The position numbers were made by a program, and so were the translations under genes. Below, one piece after another: positions 44,707-55,644 of a DNA stretch of 64,000 nt (position 1 is the first letter of the stretch; each line of letters begins with the position of its first letter). Origin of the DNA: Gigaspora margarita (Eukaryota > Glomeromycota > Glomeromycetes > Diversisporales > Gigasporaceae); contig WTPW01000369.1 in assembly GCA_009809945.1 (NCBI GenBank), positions 193,428 through 257,427 of the forward strand, given 5' to 3'. The notes below the pieces were generated by a model. It was given only the letters and a program-made list of their open reading frames with translations. It searched no databases and was not told the origin of the DNA.

Positions 44707-47159
44707 TAGGGATGTTATCCTGTTTAAACTGGTCAGTTTGTGCTCGAAAACCTGCTAAACACCGATTCAAAGCATACGTGTCTCAAACTCTGTTTATGCA
44801 AATTTATTAATGATTATGCTTGCTAAGCATGTTAGTCCAAAGCAATGCTATTACTATTTATTAAATACATAAACTTCGCTATTTGTTACTGTAAATACAT
44901 GAAAAATATTGCATTATTTATTTCATNNCATCTATTATTTATTTAATTTATTGACCTTCCACGCAATCAATAATATCCGATTCATACCAAGTTTTTAAGC
45001 AAAGACTTGCACAAGCATTCTCCTCGGAGAGCCGATTGCGTATCGGGTTGATCGTATTCTTTGCTTTAGAAAACATTTCTTCACTTGGGACACTTGTGGC
45101 TTGTACAACCAAATAGTCAAGAGCCATTTGTGCAAGCCCAGAGTAACGTGTATCGGCAGAGCGTGTTTTCCAGAAATCTAGAGGGTTACAATTTTCTTCG
45201 ATAGCCGTAAGATATTCTTCAAGAACACCACGAGTATTGTTCTTTGATTTTTCATTGCGATGCTTTCTGAAATAATTTCTTGAAGAGTCATCAGTATTTG
45301 CAGAGTAAATATCTTCATTTGAATACCGTACATAAACACTATACAGAATATCACGTATAATTGATGCTGTTTCATCATTGAATGCTGATAATTTTAGACT
45401 TGGATCCATCACAACAGATATGTTGCAACAATTTTGGAGAATGGCCCAATAATCATTAAGTTTTTTGTACATTCGTTGTGCTATTTGACTTTTTATTTGA
45501 ATTTCACTATTTATTGCATCATATAAAGTNTTTAAAATAGTTGGAAATATTAAATGTAAATCACCCATTGTTGGATGGCTTGAAGAAGATAAGATCGGTG
45601 TCGCTCTAGCCATTGGTTCGAGTAATGTAACAATTATCTAAATAAAGATAAGTAAATTANATTTTATAAATTAATTTGAATATATAGACTTAAATACTCA
45701 CACTAATTTCATTCCATTCATCATCACTCAGATAACGATCCTTTAGTGCCAAATTATCTTCTACAAGATCATCGGCCATTTTACGAATTCGGAACATCTT
45801 TTCGATCATAATATACGTGCTGTTCCATCTCGTAGGTACATCCAAGTCAGGTACAAGAAAAGACGCCCCATTTGCTTGAAATATCCTTTTGAGTTCTTCA
45901 AATAGTGGTTGAGATTTACNTATGTAACTTGCAAAGTTTCTTAATTTCGTAATTGAATTAACAGCAACTTTCATGCCCTCCNAAACCGCAAGATTNAATA
46001 NGTGAGCTGCGCAGCGAACGTGTTCAAAATCATTATTACCATACTCATATCGAAGCTTTTCACGAAACATACGTCCAAATGCATCCATGTTAGATGCGTT
46101 ATCTGTAGCAGCAGAAACAATACGAGAGCCAATATCGTAAAATGATATAGTTTCTAAAATTTTTTCAGTTATGTAATTGCCAGTGTGTCGTTCGTGAAGT
46201 GGTATCATGTCTAACAAAATTCGCTTCATAGTCCAGGATTCATCTATCCAGTGAAGTGTGACGGCAAGAAACCCAAGGTTGGTACAGGAGGTCCACGCGT
46301 CCGTTGTAATTGCAAATTTTTGTTGACTCGTATNAAAAAAGCAACGAAGATCATGTTNTTTTTCATAATATAATTTTAGAATACTTTGTGAGACAAACTG
46401 TCTTGATGGAAGAGGATAACGTAGTGTTATTTTTTTAATGAATAGTTGAAAATCTTTGTTTTCAACGATAGAAAACGCTTGCTGGTCTGTAATAATCCAT
46501 TTAAAAAGATATTGATTTATTTGTGAAATCATATCGGTACTGTATGGTTCAACATTTGCTGTGATGGCATCATTCAGTTCGTTCCACTTTTCAGGATGAT
46601 TGCGTCTGAAATGTGACTTAATCGTAGAATACTTGCAATGTCGTTTGTCACCAGTTTCAATAAGCTCATCCCAGAAGGGATCCTTCTTCAATCGTTTGGG
46701 AGGAAAATTTGTTATTTCTTTAAGTGTACTTGATGCAAATTCGACTTGAGACATTGAACTTGAGGACGTAAATTCAGTTGTATTATTAAATTGATCGGGT
46801 ATAGTTTTTTCATTCATTGCGAAAGGTTCAAAAAAAAAAAAAAAGAAATGCCACATATTTATATAAAAAAAAATCAAATTGTCTATTTTTCGTCATTATC
46901 ATGCAAAGTAAGTAGCCTTTAAATNAAATCATATCGGCATATCACGCCATAGCAATAAACTTTTAATTAAAAGTTAAAAAAAAAAAGTCAATTACAAATC
47001 AAGAAACATTTTACTCATCAAATCGATTTCAGACTCGATTTGAGCACGATGAGTTTTAAATATAATAATTAAAATCATGTGACCGCAAAACTCGAGTTTA
47101 ACTTGTTCGGGTTTCAAACAGGGCCGAACTGAGTTTGGATGAACAGGATAACATCCCTA
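44707..47159 (-). mobile_element. hAT DNA transposon 1, 2453 bp, perfect 8-bp target duplication
   Basis: Tips TAGGGATGTTATCCTGTTTA and AACAGGATAACATCCCTA are inverted. GTTTTACA flanks both sides (44699-44706 and 47160-47167). Encodes a hAT transposase on the minus strand. Several single N bases lie inside it, as in hAT element 2, but hardly anywhere else. Confidence 0.95.
44948..46817 (-). CDS. hAT transposase, BED finger type
   Basis: Two exons: 46817-45702 (372 codons) and 45637-44948 (230 codons with stop), joined by a 64-bp intron (GTGAGT..TTTAG) in phase 0, about 601 aa. The N-terminus has a partial BED-like finger (FWDELIETGDKRHCKYSTIK.. ..HFRRNHPEKW), shortened between the first aromatic and the Cys/His part. 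RNase H-like core: TTDAWTSCTNLGFL, ATDNASNMDAFGR and RCAAH..NL. The C-terminal dimerisation region reads LDYLVVQATSVPSEEMFSKA and NRLSEENACASLCLKTW. It cuts and rejoins element ends carrying 8-bp target duplications. About eight codons include N, so activity cannot be judged; no stop is seen apart from them. Resembles the RICESLEEPER/DAYSLEEPER group. Confidence 0.9.
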
Positions 47160-47167
47160 GTTTTACA

Positions 47168-48136
47168 TAGTGTTTTATACCCCATACCATACGATCTGAT
47201 ATACTGTAATCTCATCTATGCCAATCATTGAATGAAAATATGTATATGACAACCAAATGCACAATAAATTGACGTTTAAATTATTAATCTATGTACACGC
47301 AAATTAAATTCATGGCAAATAAAAATCCTATTTGCTTAAACTACAGAAAATAATGATAACCATAATTAATACCTTCTAAAATAGGAAAAAATATAACACA
47401 CAAAACAGTTGAATTGAATTGAACCATCCCTCGCATATTTCATATGATCGTACTGGTATGGAAAGCTATTGTCGTTATTAGTAATTAATCATGGCATCAA
47501 ATAAGCATTCGATCATACCAAACTTATCTGAATCGTGCAAAATTAAAAGTTATCTAACGTTTCACTGTGTTTGCACTATAATATAATCAATACAGTTTTT
47601 ATCATTAAACATTTTAAAGAATGTTACTTTATATCCATTTATTTTATAGCTAATTTCAAAAAGGTGTACGCAGGTGAAGATCACCATATCATGGGAAATC
47701 GGTGTGATTTCCCAGATTTCCCTTTATTTAAAAAAATTCGCCTTGTAAAATTTTGTAATATCGAAGATTCTTTAAGATTTCCCGGTAATTATTGTTTTTA
47801 TAGCCCTACTAGAAATACTGAGTAAAGTTAAAGGTAAATCTTTAGTAGCCTAATTTTTAGATTTTTATTGAGTGTTAAAGGATTTACTAAAAATAACACT
47901 TTAGAATGCCTCCAGCATATAGATTAATTAGTTCGATTACGTTTGCGTGGTGCTTTAGTTAATATACAGTTGATGTTTTGTTGCTGTAAGTTAATTCCTC
48001 AATATAAACACATCCGGCATCTGAAGCAAGTTCCTCGCTTATATTCAAGTTTTGTAAATTGAGCGTCCATTGAATATGATGATAAAAATAATTTATTTGA
48101 TTTATCATTATCATTATATAAATAAAAAGGGACACA
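47168..48136. other. intergenic with an orphan exon-like frame
   Basis: 47648-47825 encodes a Cys-containing tail (KVYAGEDHHIMGNRCDFPDF.. ..NYCFYSPTRNTE, stop) preceded by plausible acceptors (TTTATAG, CAAAAAG, ACGCAG). No start codon or upstream exon is obvious. It could be the last exon of an unrecognised gene, perhaps of the small secreted protein at 43883 separated by the hAT insertion. The remainder shows nothing. Confidence 0.35.
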
Positions 48137-48230
48137 GTTAACCCAGTGATTGACAATCACATGATAAACATATAATGACGTCATTTGTTTACCAGAATTA
48201 AAACAAACTGGCCTAAAAATACCCCTAACC

Positions 48231-50587
48231 CAGGAACACAGAAATATTATTTCGATTTGAAGTAAAAATTTCGATTGATTTTAGTAAAAATTTCGATTTA
48301 TTTCGACAAAAATTTTAATACGTTTTGCCCATTTAGAAGTAAAAATTTTGACCAAATTAAGCAAGACTTTCAACTCATTTATTTATAATTCTATTTTAAA
48401 ATGAAAATTTTGATCTAAACTGAAAATTCTGAACGATTGTAATACAAAATATTCAGCATTCGAAGAGATTCTTGACTCAAATTTTCTCTATCCTCATTTA
48501 AAATATTGTTATAAACGGAAAAACTACGTTCTACGCTACAAGAAGAAAGTGACAACCAAATATAGTCTAAAGCAATTTGACTTAAACAAGGTAAAATATG
48601 TGAAGTCTTTTGCCAAAATTCTTCTAAATTTGAATACTCAACTGAAAATGGATCTAGATTACAATATACAGCCCATTCTTGAATAAGTTCATACGAAGGA
48701 TCAGAAAATTCATAAATCGAAGTACTATAAAAAAAAAAATCTTTAGCTGAAGTAAGATTAATAAATTTTGGATCAAATATTTGAGTTGCTTTAAAAAGTG
48801 AATGACAAGGGTGATTCAAAATATGATCGTTAAATTTTTTTGAAGCAGCATCATAAGTTGATCNAAATATTGGTAAAAATGATTCAGGATCAAAATTAAG
48901 ATTTTGAATGAAAGAAATTAAAGACCCATCTAAATTTTCTAATCGTATCCCACTATTAATATGATTTTCTAATTGATTTAACCGTCCTTCAATATATGGA
49001 AACAAAGGAAGACATTCTTGTTGAAAAAAGTTTAAATCATTAATAAATTGTTGTGCATAAATCTTAATAAAATACAAGTAAATTTGCGCACAACCATTAT
49101 TAGATGGATNATTAAAAAATGCAGATAATGTTTCAATTGTTTNATTCGAATCTTTCAAATGCTCCTCTAAAAAAAAGTTTCGAATATGCTGATAATAGTC
49201 GTTTACATAAAGCGCCATTTTGAACCAAGAGTTCCAACGTGTATCCGTATAAAGAGGGATATTCATTGGTTTTTCAATACCATTTCTTGCTAGAAACTTT
49301 ATATACCTTGTACGCCTTGTTTTCGCATATACAAACGTTTTTTTAATATTCACCAATAAGGTTTTAATCAAACCCATTTGCAAAATCGACACCTATGCTT
49401 GACTAATTATAAATATAATATTAATCTAAGATTAATTTTAATATAATAATTTAAATTAAAAAGTTCTCACCTAATGAGATTAAGAATATGCGCCAAACAG
49501 GGTAAATNTACAAGTTGTGNTAAAATTGGCTTAAGAANTTCACGATAACTTTTTTTTATATAGGGTGCTGAATCTGAAACTAAAAGACGTGGACGGTCGA
49601 ATGGTATTGCCCATTCAGTTAATGTTTTAACAATAAGCTGGCCGATAGTAGTATTATTGACAAAGTTTAAAAAGTCCACTACTACAAGTTTAGTGTTCTT
49701 GCGATAATTATATAAAATATTTACAACACTTCAGGCTCAGCTATCAGTTGTTTCATCAATAATTATAGCTACGGGCTTGTCTTGAAAGTTTTCTTTTAAC
49801 TCATTAATGTATTGCTGATATATTTCTGGTAAATACTGCCATCTCAATGTATCAGCTTGTGGAACTGAGCCTCCCTCTTTACAGTACTTTCTAAAAAATG
49901 GTCGCAGTGTATTTACTTTCTCTAATGGAACATTCGCCTTTACAAAGGCTTCTACAAGATCTTTTACCATTGCTTTTTTAGACTCCATAACAGAAAAGGA
50001 ATCTTCCAAAGTTTGAAACTGATTATTTTGAGCCNCTGCATCATAATTTTGCTTATTTTTTTTGTGGGTTTTTNAATTAACATGAGTTNTAATGCTAACT
50101 TTATGTTCCCAACTAACTGAATGTCCATAGCAAATACACATCAACATATTATTAAGAACATTGAAGGTGTTTGGAAACTCTTTTTGGTGAGTATATGGGG
50201 TGATACGCTTGTTTGATTTAGAAGTCATGACTATAAGCTAGTTAATTATTTTGTGGGTTTCTGGTAAATTATCAAAGATCCGTCTTCTTTTATTAAAGGC
50301 CGTGGTGATTAAAGAAGTTAGTGTAATGTTTCTCTTCTTTTAATCAAAGAAATCAAAGTGACATTTTTTTGGTAACGCTTTTTTTTTGAACTGATTATCA
50401 TGCATTTTTGATTTTTTAAAAATTTTTGTCTCAGTTTCTATTGGTTAATTATCATGTGAGGTGAGAATTGACCAATAATATTATTTTCATGTGACTTTTT
50501 ATAGTCAAAATTTCAAAAAATTTCGATTTTGGCTAAAAATTTTGATCTATTTCAAAAAATTAATTTCGAAAAATTTCTGTGTCCCTG
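48231..50587 (-). mobile_element. hAT DNA transposon 2, 2357 bp, perfect 8-bp target duplication
   Basis: Tips CAGGAACACAGAAATATTAT and AATTTCTGTGTCCCTG are inverted, with subterminal ATTTCGATTT repeats on both sides. CCCTAACC flanks both ends (48223-48230 and 50588-50595), i.e. it landed in a telomere-like CCCTAA run. Carries a disrupted transposase on the minus strand. Confidence 0.95.
48415..50228 (-). pseudogene. hAT transposase 2, disrupted
   Basis: Starts at ATG 50228. The N-terminus has a C-x-C..H..H finger of the CGG-binding-protein/BED type (CICYGHSV.. ..KTHKKNK). Then IIIDETTDS, after which two TGA codons (49737-49739 and 49731-49733) stand in frame; translation beyond them continues the family pattern (SVVNILYNYRKNTKLVVVDF). 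The core LLVSDSAPYIKKSY, LPCLAHILNL and TDTRWNSWF follows, and the C-terminal dimerisation region is LSQIALDYIWLSLSSCSVER. A frame change between 49467 and 49392 may be an intron (donor GTGAGA) or a shift; I could not find a junction that keeps frame. Several N bases. Inactive as it stands. Confidence 0.88.
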
Positions 50588-50662
50588 CCCTAACCTAACC
50601 CTAACTTGCTTGTTGTGATGATCGTCATGTGATGATCACTGGGTTAACTCTACCCATTTTTA

Positions 50663-50945
50663 GGGATCGTCTAAAGCCAGGTTCAGTCACGTGACCAGCG
50701 GCCAATCAAGTTGTAAATATTTGACTTTCCCGGATCAGCCCGACGAGACAAAAACAAAGAAAAAAGTGAAAAATGCAAAAAATACAAGAAACGAGTGTCT
50801 AAACCCGTCTCGGGGCACTAATAACAATGTTGGGAAAACAATTTTACATATAAGACTTGCCCTAACCCTAACCCCTAACTAACCCTTACCCTAATTTTAA
50901 TTAAATAATCAAAAACATATAAACGAACCTGGCTTTAGCCATCCC
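50663..50945. mobile_element. 283-bp MITE, perfect 9-bp target duplication
   Basis: Tips GGGATCGTCTAAAGCCAGGT and ACCTGGCTTTAGCCATCCC are inverted; CCATTTTTA flanks both sides (50654-50662 and 50946-50954). Nine bases suggests Mutator-like transposition. The right half contains another telomere-like run (CCCTAACCCTAACCCCTAAC at about 50859-50880). Confidence 0.8.
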
Positions 50946-50954
50946 CCATTTTTA

Positions 50955-51613
50955 TATATATGATAAAAATTGCTTGATTACACCTTTTTGAAATTAGTTG
51001 TATTAGTAAGTACTCGGAAATTCTTATAGTAAATAAGGGGAAACAATTCTAATTAATAAAAACAATGATTATTAAAATTTTCTGGAAAATTTAAAGTTCC
51101 AATATTAAACAATAGAAAAATAATTCAAATATAATACAATTTGATTATTAAATTCTCAAATGGATTTAGCAACTTTAATTAAGCAATTACGAATATATTG
51201 TTTGTATAATCGCTTTATTAAAAATAATTTGTTGTGTTTCTGCATTACAATTTTTTTTTTTTTTTTTTTTTTTTTTTGTAAAGTAATTTTGATTTCTACT
51301 TTACAATTATTGCAATTATCTATATAACTCGGAGTAAGTTGTCAATAAAATTTGAAATAATTGAATGAGGAATTTGCTGTGGTGTTTTCTTCATCAATAA
51401 CTTGAATATCAGATGTGCCATCATCATACAACTTAAATAGAAGAAATTGTTGTGCTTCTTCTTAAACCTTAAATAAGCTATTATCATGTGATTTAAGTGA
51501 GTTTATAAATGATTTAGAGACATCAACTGGTATCAATTTTCTTTCAACTCTAATCATTTTTGTCCAATTGGACCAGATATTTGATTGTTTGAAGATAAAA
51601 AATTACTATGATT
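50955..51613. other. non-coding, T-rich run
   Basis: No gene; a pure T run of about 29 lies at 51250-51278. Confidence 0.5.
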
Positions 51614-51744
51614 CAGTGTTGTCACTAGAAGATCACTGGAAGGTCACTGGAAGAAAATTAATAGTGTCACTAGAACTTTAAATTCCAGTAGCATTATTGA
51701 TTTTCTTCCAGTGGCTTTCCAGTGACCTTCCAGTGACAACACTG
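51614..51744. mobile_element. 131-bp foldback MITE, CAGTGTTGTCACT ends
   Basis: CAGTGTTGTCACTAGAAGAT and CTTCCAGTGACAACACTG are inverted along nearly the whole element, with internal CACTGGAAG repeats. ACTATGAT lies on both sides (one extra T at the left). hAT-like by its tips. Confidence 0.75.
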
Positions 51745-52714
51745 ACTATGATAATGCAATATCTTGATTATTTGAAAGAGAAGCCAATAGAGATTTAATT
51801 GTAGCAATATTTTAAAAAAAGTATATTTTAAGTATAATGTTTAATTTTATTTTTTTTAAACTGCAAATTGCAAATTATTATCTGTGTTAAATTGTTCCAC
51901 AGAAGGAATCATCATTGAAACTGTATTATGTAATATATAATGTAAATATCTGATATGTTTGATATGAACTACACCACCGGAGACTATAATATGGTCAATT
52001 GATATATTTAATTAAGTAAATTTTGAATTGCTGTACATCTAATTAAATGTTTCATGATTTTTTTGAGATCTGTATTAATTGAAGTTACTATAATAAATTT
52101 AACAAATCTTTTTTTTTTTTTTTATGCGAATGTTGAAATAAAGCTGTATTGTGAAACCAATTTCTCTAATAAAATCTAAAAAAAAATAAAAAATAAAAAA
52201 TAAAGTAAATAAAATGTAAATATAAATTACAAAAACATTAAGTACTTTATTAGGTACAATTTTTAAAAATTTTTTTGTTTTAAAATTTTGTTTGCAATGG
52301 TATATCACCTTATAATAAAATTATCATCTCGACACGAGTGTCCTGTACATTTTTACCAATCATTTTACACGTGAGAAAATTAGATGGCATAAATGGTCAT
52401 GATCACATGTCATGAGAAATTCACAATATTGATTATATCAAATACAAGTCGTTAGCCTTAGACATATGGTATCATGTTTAATTGCTTGCTTGGTAAGTAT
52501 AAGTGTGTAAATGAATTTTAGCTTTTAAGGATATGTGTAATTCATAGTAATAGATCAACGAATGCAAATGACGAATGCAAATGATCAACAGATTTAATAT
52601 ATCGTCATTAAACGTTGAATTTTCCCACGTTCTGATTACGGCTTTTTGGATATGGCAAAATCGATTGAATTTTTTAATGAACCAGCTGTCAATCAATTTG
52701 CTTTTCTTTTAAAG
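51745..52714. other. AT-rich non-coding stretch
   Basis: No gene supported. 52110-52210 is A/T simple sequence. Confidence 0.45.
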
Positions 52715-53533
52715 AATCGAGTTTCGTTCGTTATAGCATTTCGTATCTTTGAAATTGGATTAACTGAGATGTGGATAACGCGTTAGTGAGTCACATACTG
52801 TGTATCACCAAAATAGTAAGGTTTATAACAATATCATGATAGAAACCATAATAATTCCAATGCGAACTAATTTAACCCTAACCCCGTATTGTGATTATTA
52901 GAATAGCGCTCAAGTTTTGTATGAGGATTTTTAACAGTAATTCATAATAGGAACCACAATAATTTGATCAAACTCAACCCTAAAATGTATTATCTGTCGA
53001 ATAGGTTTGTAACAGATTTTTTTATAGTAATTCACAATAGAATTACTGTGATTCTAATACAAAATAATTCACCTTTTCATCGTTACTGGAATAGTGAGTT
53101 CTGTAGCGAAATTTAAAAAATCGTGTTTCATTCGTTATGGGCACTTTGTATCTTTGAAATTAGATTAACTGAGATATGGATAACGTTAATGCGTTAGTGA
53201 GTCACATACCGTGTATCGGCAGAATAGCAAGGTTTATAACAGTAATACATGATTGAAACCATAATAATTCCAACGCGAACTAATTTAAACCCTAATACTG
53301 TATTGTGATTATTAGAATAGCGCACAAGTTTTATATGAGAATTTTTAACAGTAATTCATAATATAAACCAACGTATTATCCGTCGAGTAGGTTTGTAACA
53401 GAATTTTTTTATAGTAATTCACGATAGAAATTACATAATTCTAATACAAAATAATTTTTTATCATTACGAAATAGTGAGTTTTGTAGCGGATTTAAAAAA
53501 TCGGGTTTCATTCATTATGGGCACTTTGTATCG
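52715..53533. repeat. 400-bp tandem duplication plus partial third unit
   Basis: Unit 1 is 52715-53118 and unit 2 is 53119-53498. Both begin AATCG(A/T)GTTTC(G/A)TTCGTTAT and share GTGAGTCACATAC, TAGAATAGCGC and TTTTATAGTAATTCAC in order. A third start is at 53499-53533 (AATCGGGTTTCATTCATTAT). Non-coding; units differ by scattered substitutions and small indels, so the duplication is old. Confidence 0.85.
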
Positions 53534-55130
53534 TAAAGGGCGCCAGCGGCGCCCCACAAACACTTGTATAGTATAAAATATCAGATACAGGAGTAAATTT
53601 CAACTTATTCTTGAAGATATTTTACAAATTCTACTAGCATTATAGTTTTTCTCACAAGGTGAGATTTTCTAGGAATCACTTTTACATGATCAAACTCTAC
53701 TCAATATGCATTACCTTCATGTAATCCAAATAATAGGTATAACCAAAAAAAAATATACCCAATATATAATATATCTTCAAGCATCTTTTTATAATTTGTA
53801 ATTTTAGAAAAGTTAAATGAATCTATTTTCTTTACTTGATGAGAATTATTATCTTATACAAATTTAATTTATTATCAACAAACAGTTGAATACAATCTTG
53901 AAAATAAATTCTTATCTTAAATATTTGGTTTCGGCTTAATACATGAAAAATATTTTTTGAAGATGACAACAATTGTGAATAAAACTAGGCACATAAGGTT
54001 GTCCATTTTGTTTTTTAATGTGACAAAAGAATTCACAAGAATCAACTCTAATTCAAATTGATCTGGAAGGTTTATATCAATAAAATATTTGTCTAACATT
54101 TTAATCCAAAGTTTTCGTATTGTGTATATATTGACTACTTCGGAATAGTTAATAATAATATGATTAACATCTTTTTGTGACGGTTGAGTAAACCTAGTTT
54201 AAGTTAAAAAATATTTAAATAATTTAAAAATAATTATACTATTAAACAGCAAAAAAAAAACGAATATTAGTAATAGTCGTTAAAATTTGGCAGCGATGCC
54301 GCCACATGATCATGTACCAGTTATTATTAAACATAAAGTTTAGTATATCAGATATGCCTGCCTATTATAATAGGCAGTATAATACGGAAATTAATATACT
54401 TCATTATTTTTTAAAAAAAAACCAATGTGAATACTTTTATAAAATTATTTATCTAATTTTAATGTAGTTAATTCGTGTCAATGTCGCTTCTCAATCTTCA
54501 TATTGTAAATCAAATACAATTTTTTTTTTTATTGGTTAATGTTAATAATAAATGAAACTGTCCAGGAACTTTAATAATTAAACCATCGTATATTACCAGT
54601 TGTAGGCAATTATGTTTTACTAATAAAATTGAACCGAATATGAATAACCACAAAGTAAACCGTGTGATTGATTAGAACCAAGCTCATAAAGTAATCTAAA
54701 ATTTTTTTTTTAAGAATATTAATATTATACAAATGTTTCACTATATAGCCAATTTAAAATCAATACTACTTAATCAACTACGAATCAATTAATCGCAATA
54801 CCGTAAAATCTTTAAATAACGCGCAGGGATAAAATTACGAATTTCGGCCCGAATTAAGCTTAAGATTCGAAATAACGCCAATGCCCATTATTTCGAAAAT
54901 TCGGGAAAAATTTATTTTAGCCGATATTCTTTGCTCTATTTAACTCTGAAATCCCTGAAAAAAAAAAAAAAAGAAAAAAAGAAAATCAAAACAAGTTTTT
55001 ATTTAATATCAATTTAAACTTTTACCATTTTTTAAAATAATAAATTTAACAAGCTGATAGTTGAAAACGGACAAGCAAAAAAAAAAAAAAAAGCTGCACG
55101 TATTATCTTATGTTTCAGCAACGCAAAATT
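53534..55130. other. non-coding stretch
   Basis: Nothing coding. A short inverted pair CGAATTTCGGCCCGAA / TTTCGAAAATTCGGG lies at 54839-54905 and may be a small element remnant. Confidence 0.45.
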
Positions 55131-55135
55131 CTACT

Positions 55136-55447
55136 TAAATTTATTTTTGAAATAATTTTTTTTTTTTTTAGGCTTTCTTCACGAAATACATGCAAATTTA
55201 TTTTTTTGAAATAATTTTTTTTTTTTAGGCTTTCTTCACGAAATACATGCAAATATATATAACGTACGTTTTTATGTTATCAGCAACGACAAAATTCTAC
55301 TTGAAATTTATTTTTGAAATAAAATTTTTTTTTTTTTAGGCTTTCTTCACGAAATACATGCAAATATATATAACGTACGTATTTATTTTTTATGTTATTT
55401 TGAAATAATTTTTTAGGTATTCTTCACGGAATACATGCAAATATGTA
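55136..55447. repeat. four tandem copies downstream of the Kex2-repeat gene
   Basis: Each unit contains TTTATTTTTGAAATAATTTT, a T run, then GGCTTTCTTCACGAAATACA and TGCAAAT; starts near 55139, 55197, 55306 and 55398. The spacing varies because two units carry an extra ATATATAACGTACG segment. It lies 3' of the minus-strand gene at 55645 and may include its untranslated region or terminator. Confidence 0.75.
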
Positions 55448-55644
55448 AGAGATGAAAAAATGACGTTATCAAAATGATCCATCATAAATGAAAAAAAATG
55501 AAATGCTAAAATATGAAACTGTTACATGACTATGAAACTGTTACATGACAATGAATTTGTATTTATATTTAACGGTTCTATGAAAATTGAATTTGTATTT
55601 ATATTTATGAATATTCGACTTTCAAATGGTAAGGATTTCGCTTT

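Larger units (their letters stand above)
48137..50648. mobile_element. non-autonomous TIR element with telomere-like core, split by hAT 2
   Basis: Ends GTTAACCCAGTGATTGACAA (48137) and GTGATGATCACTGGGTTAAC (to 50648) are inverted. Removing hAT 2 (48231-50587 plus one target copy) leaves about 150 bp whose centre is CCCCTAACC-CTAACCCTAAC, a telomere-like run. A diverged, uninterrupted copy is at 42610-42735. Confidence 0.7.
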
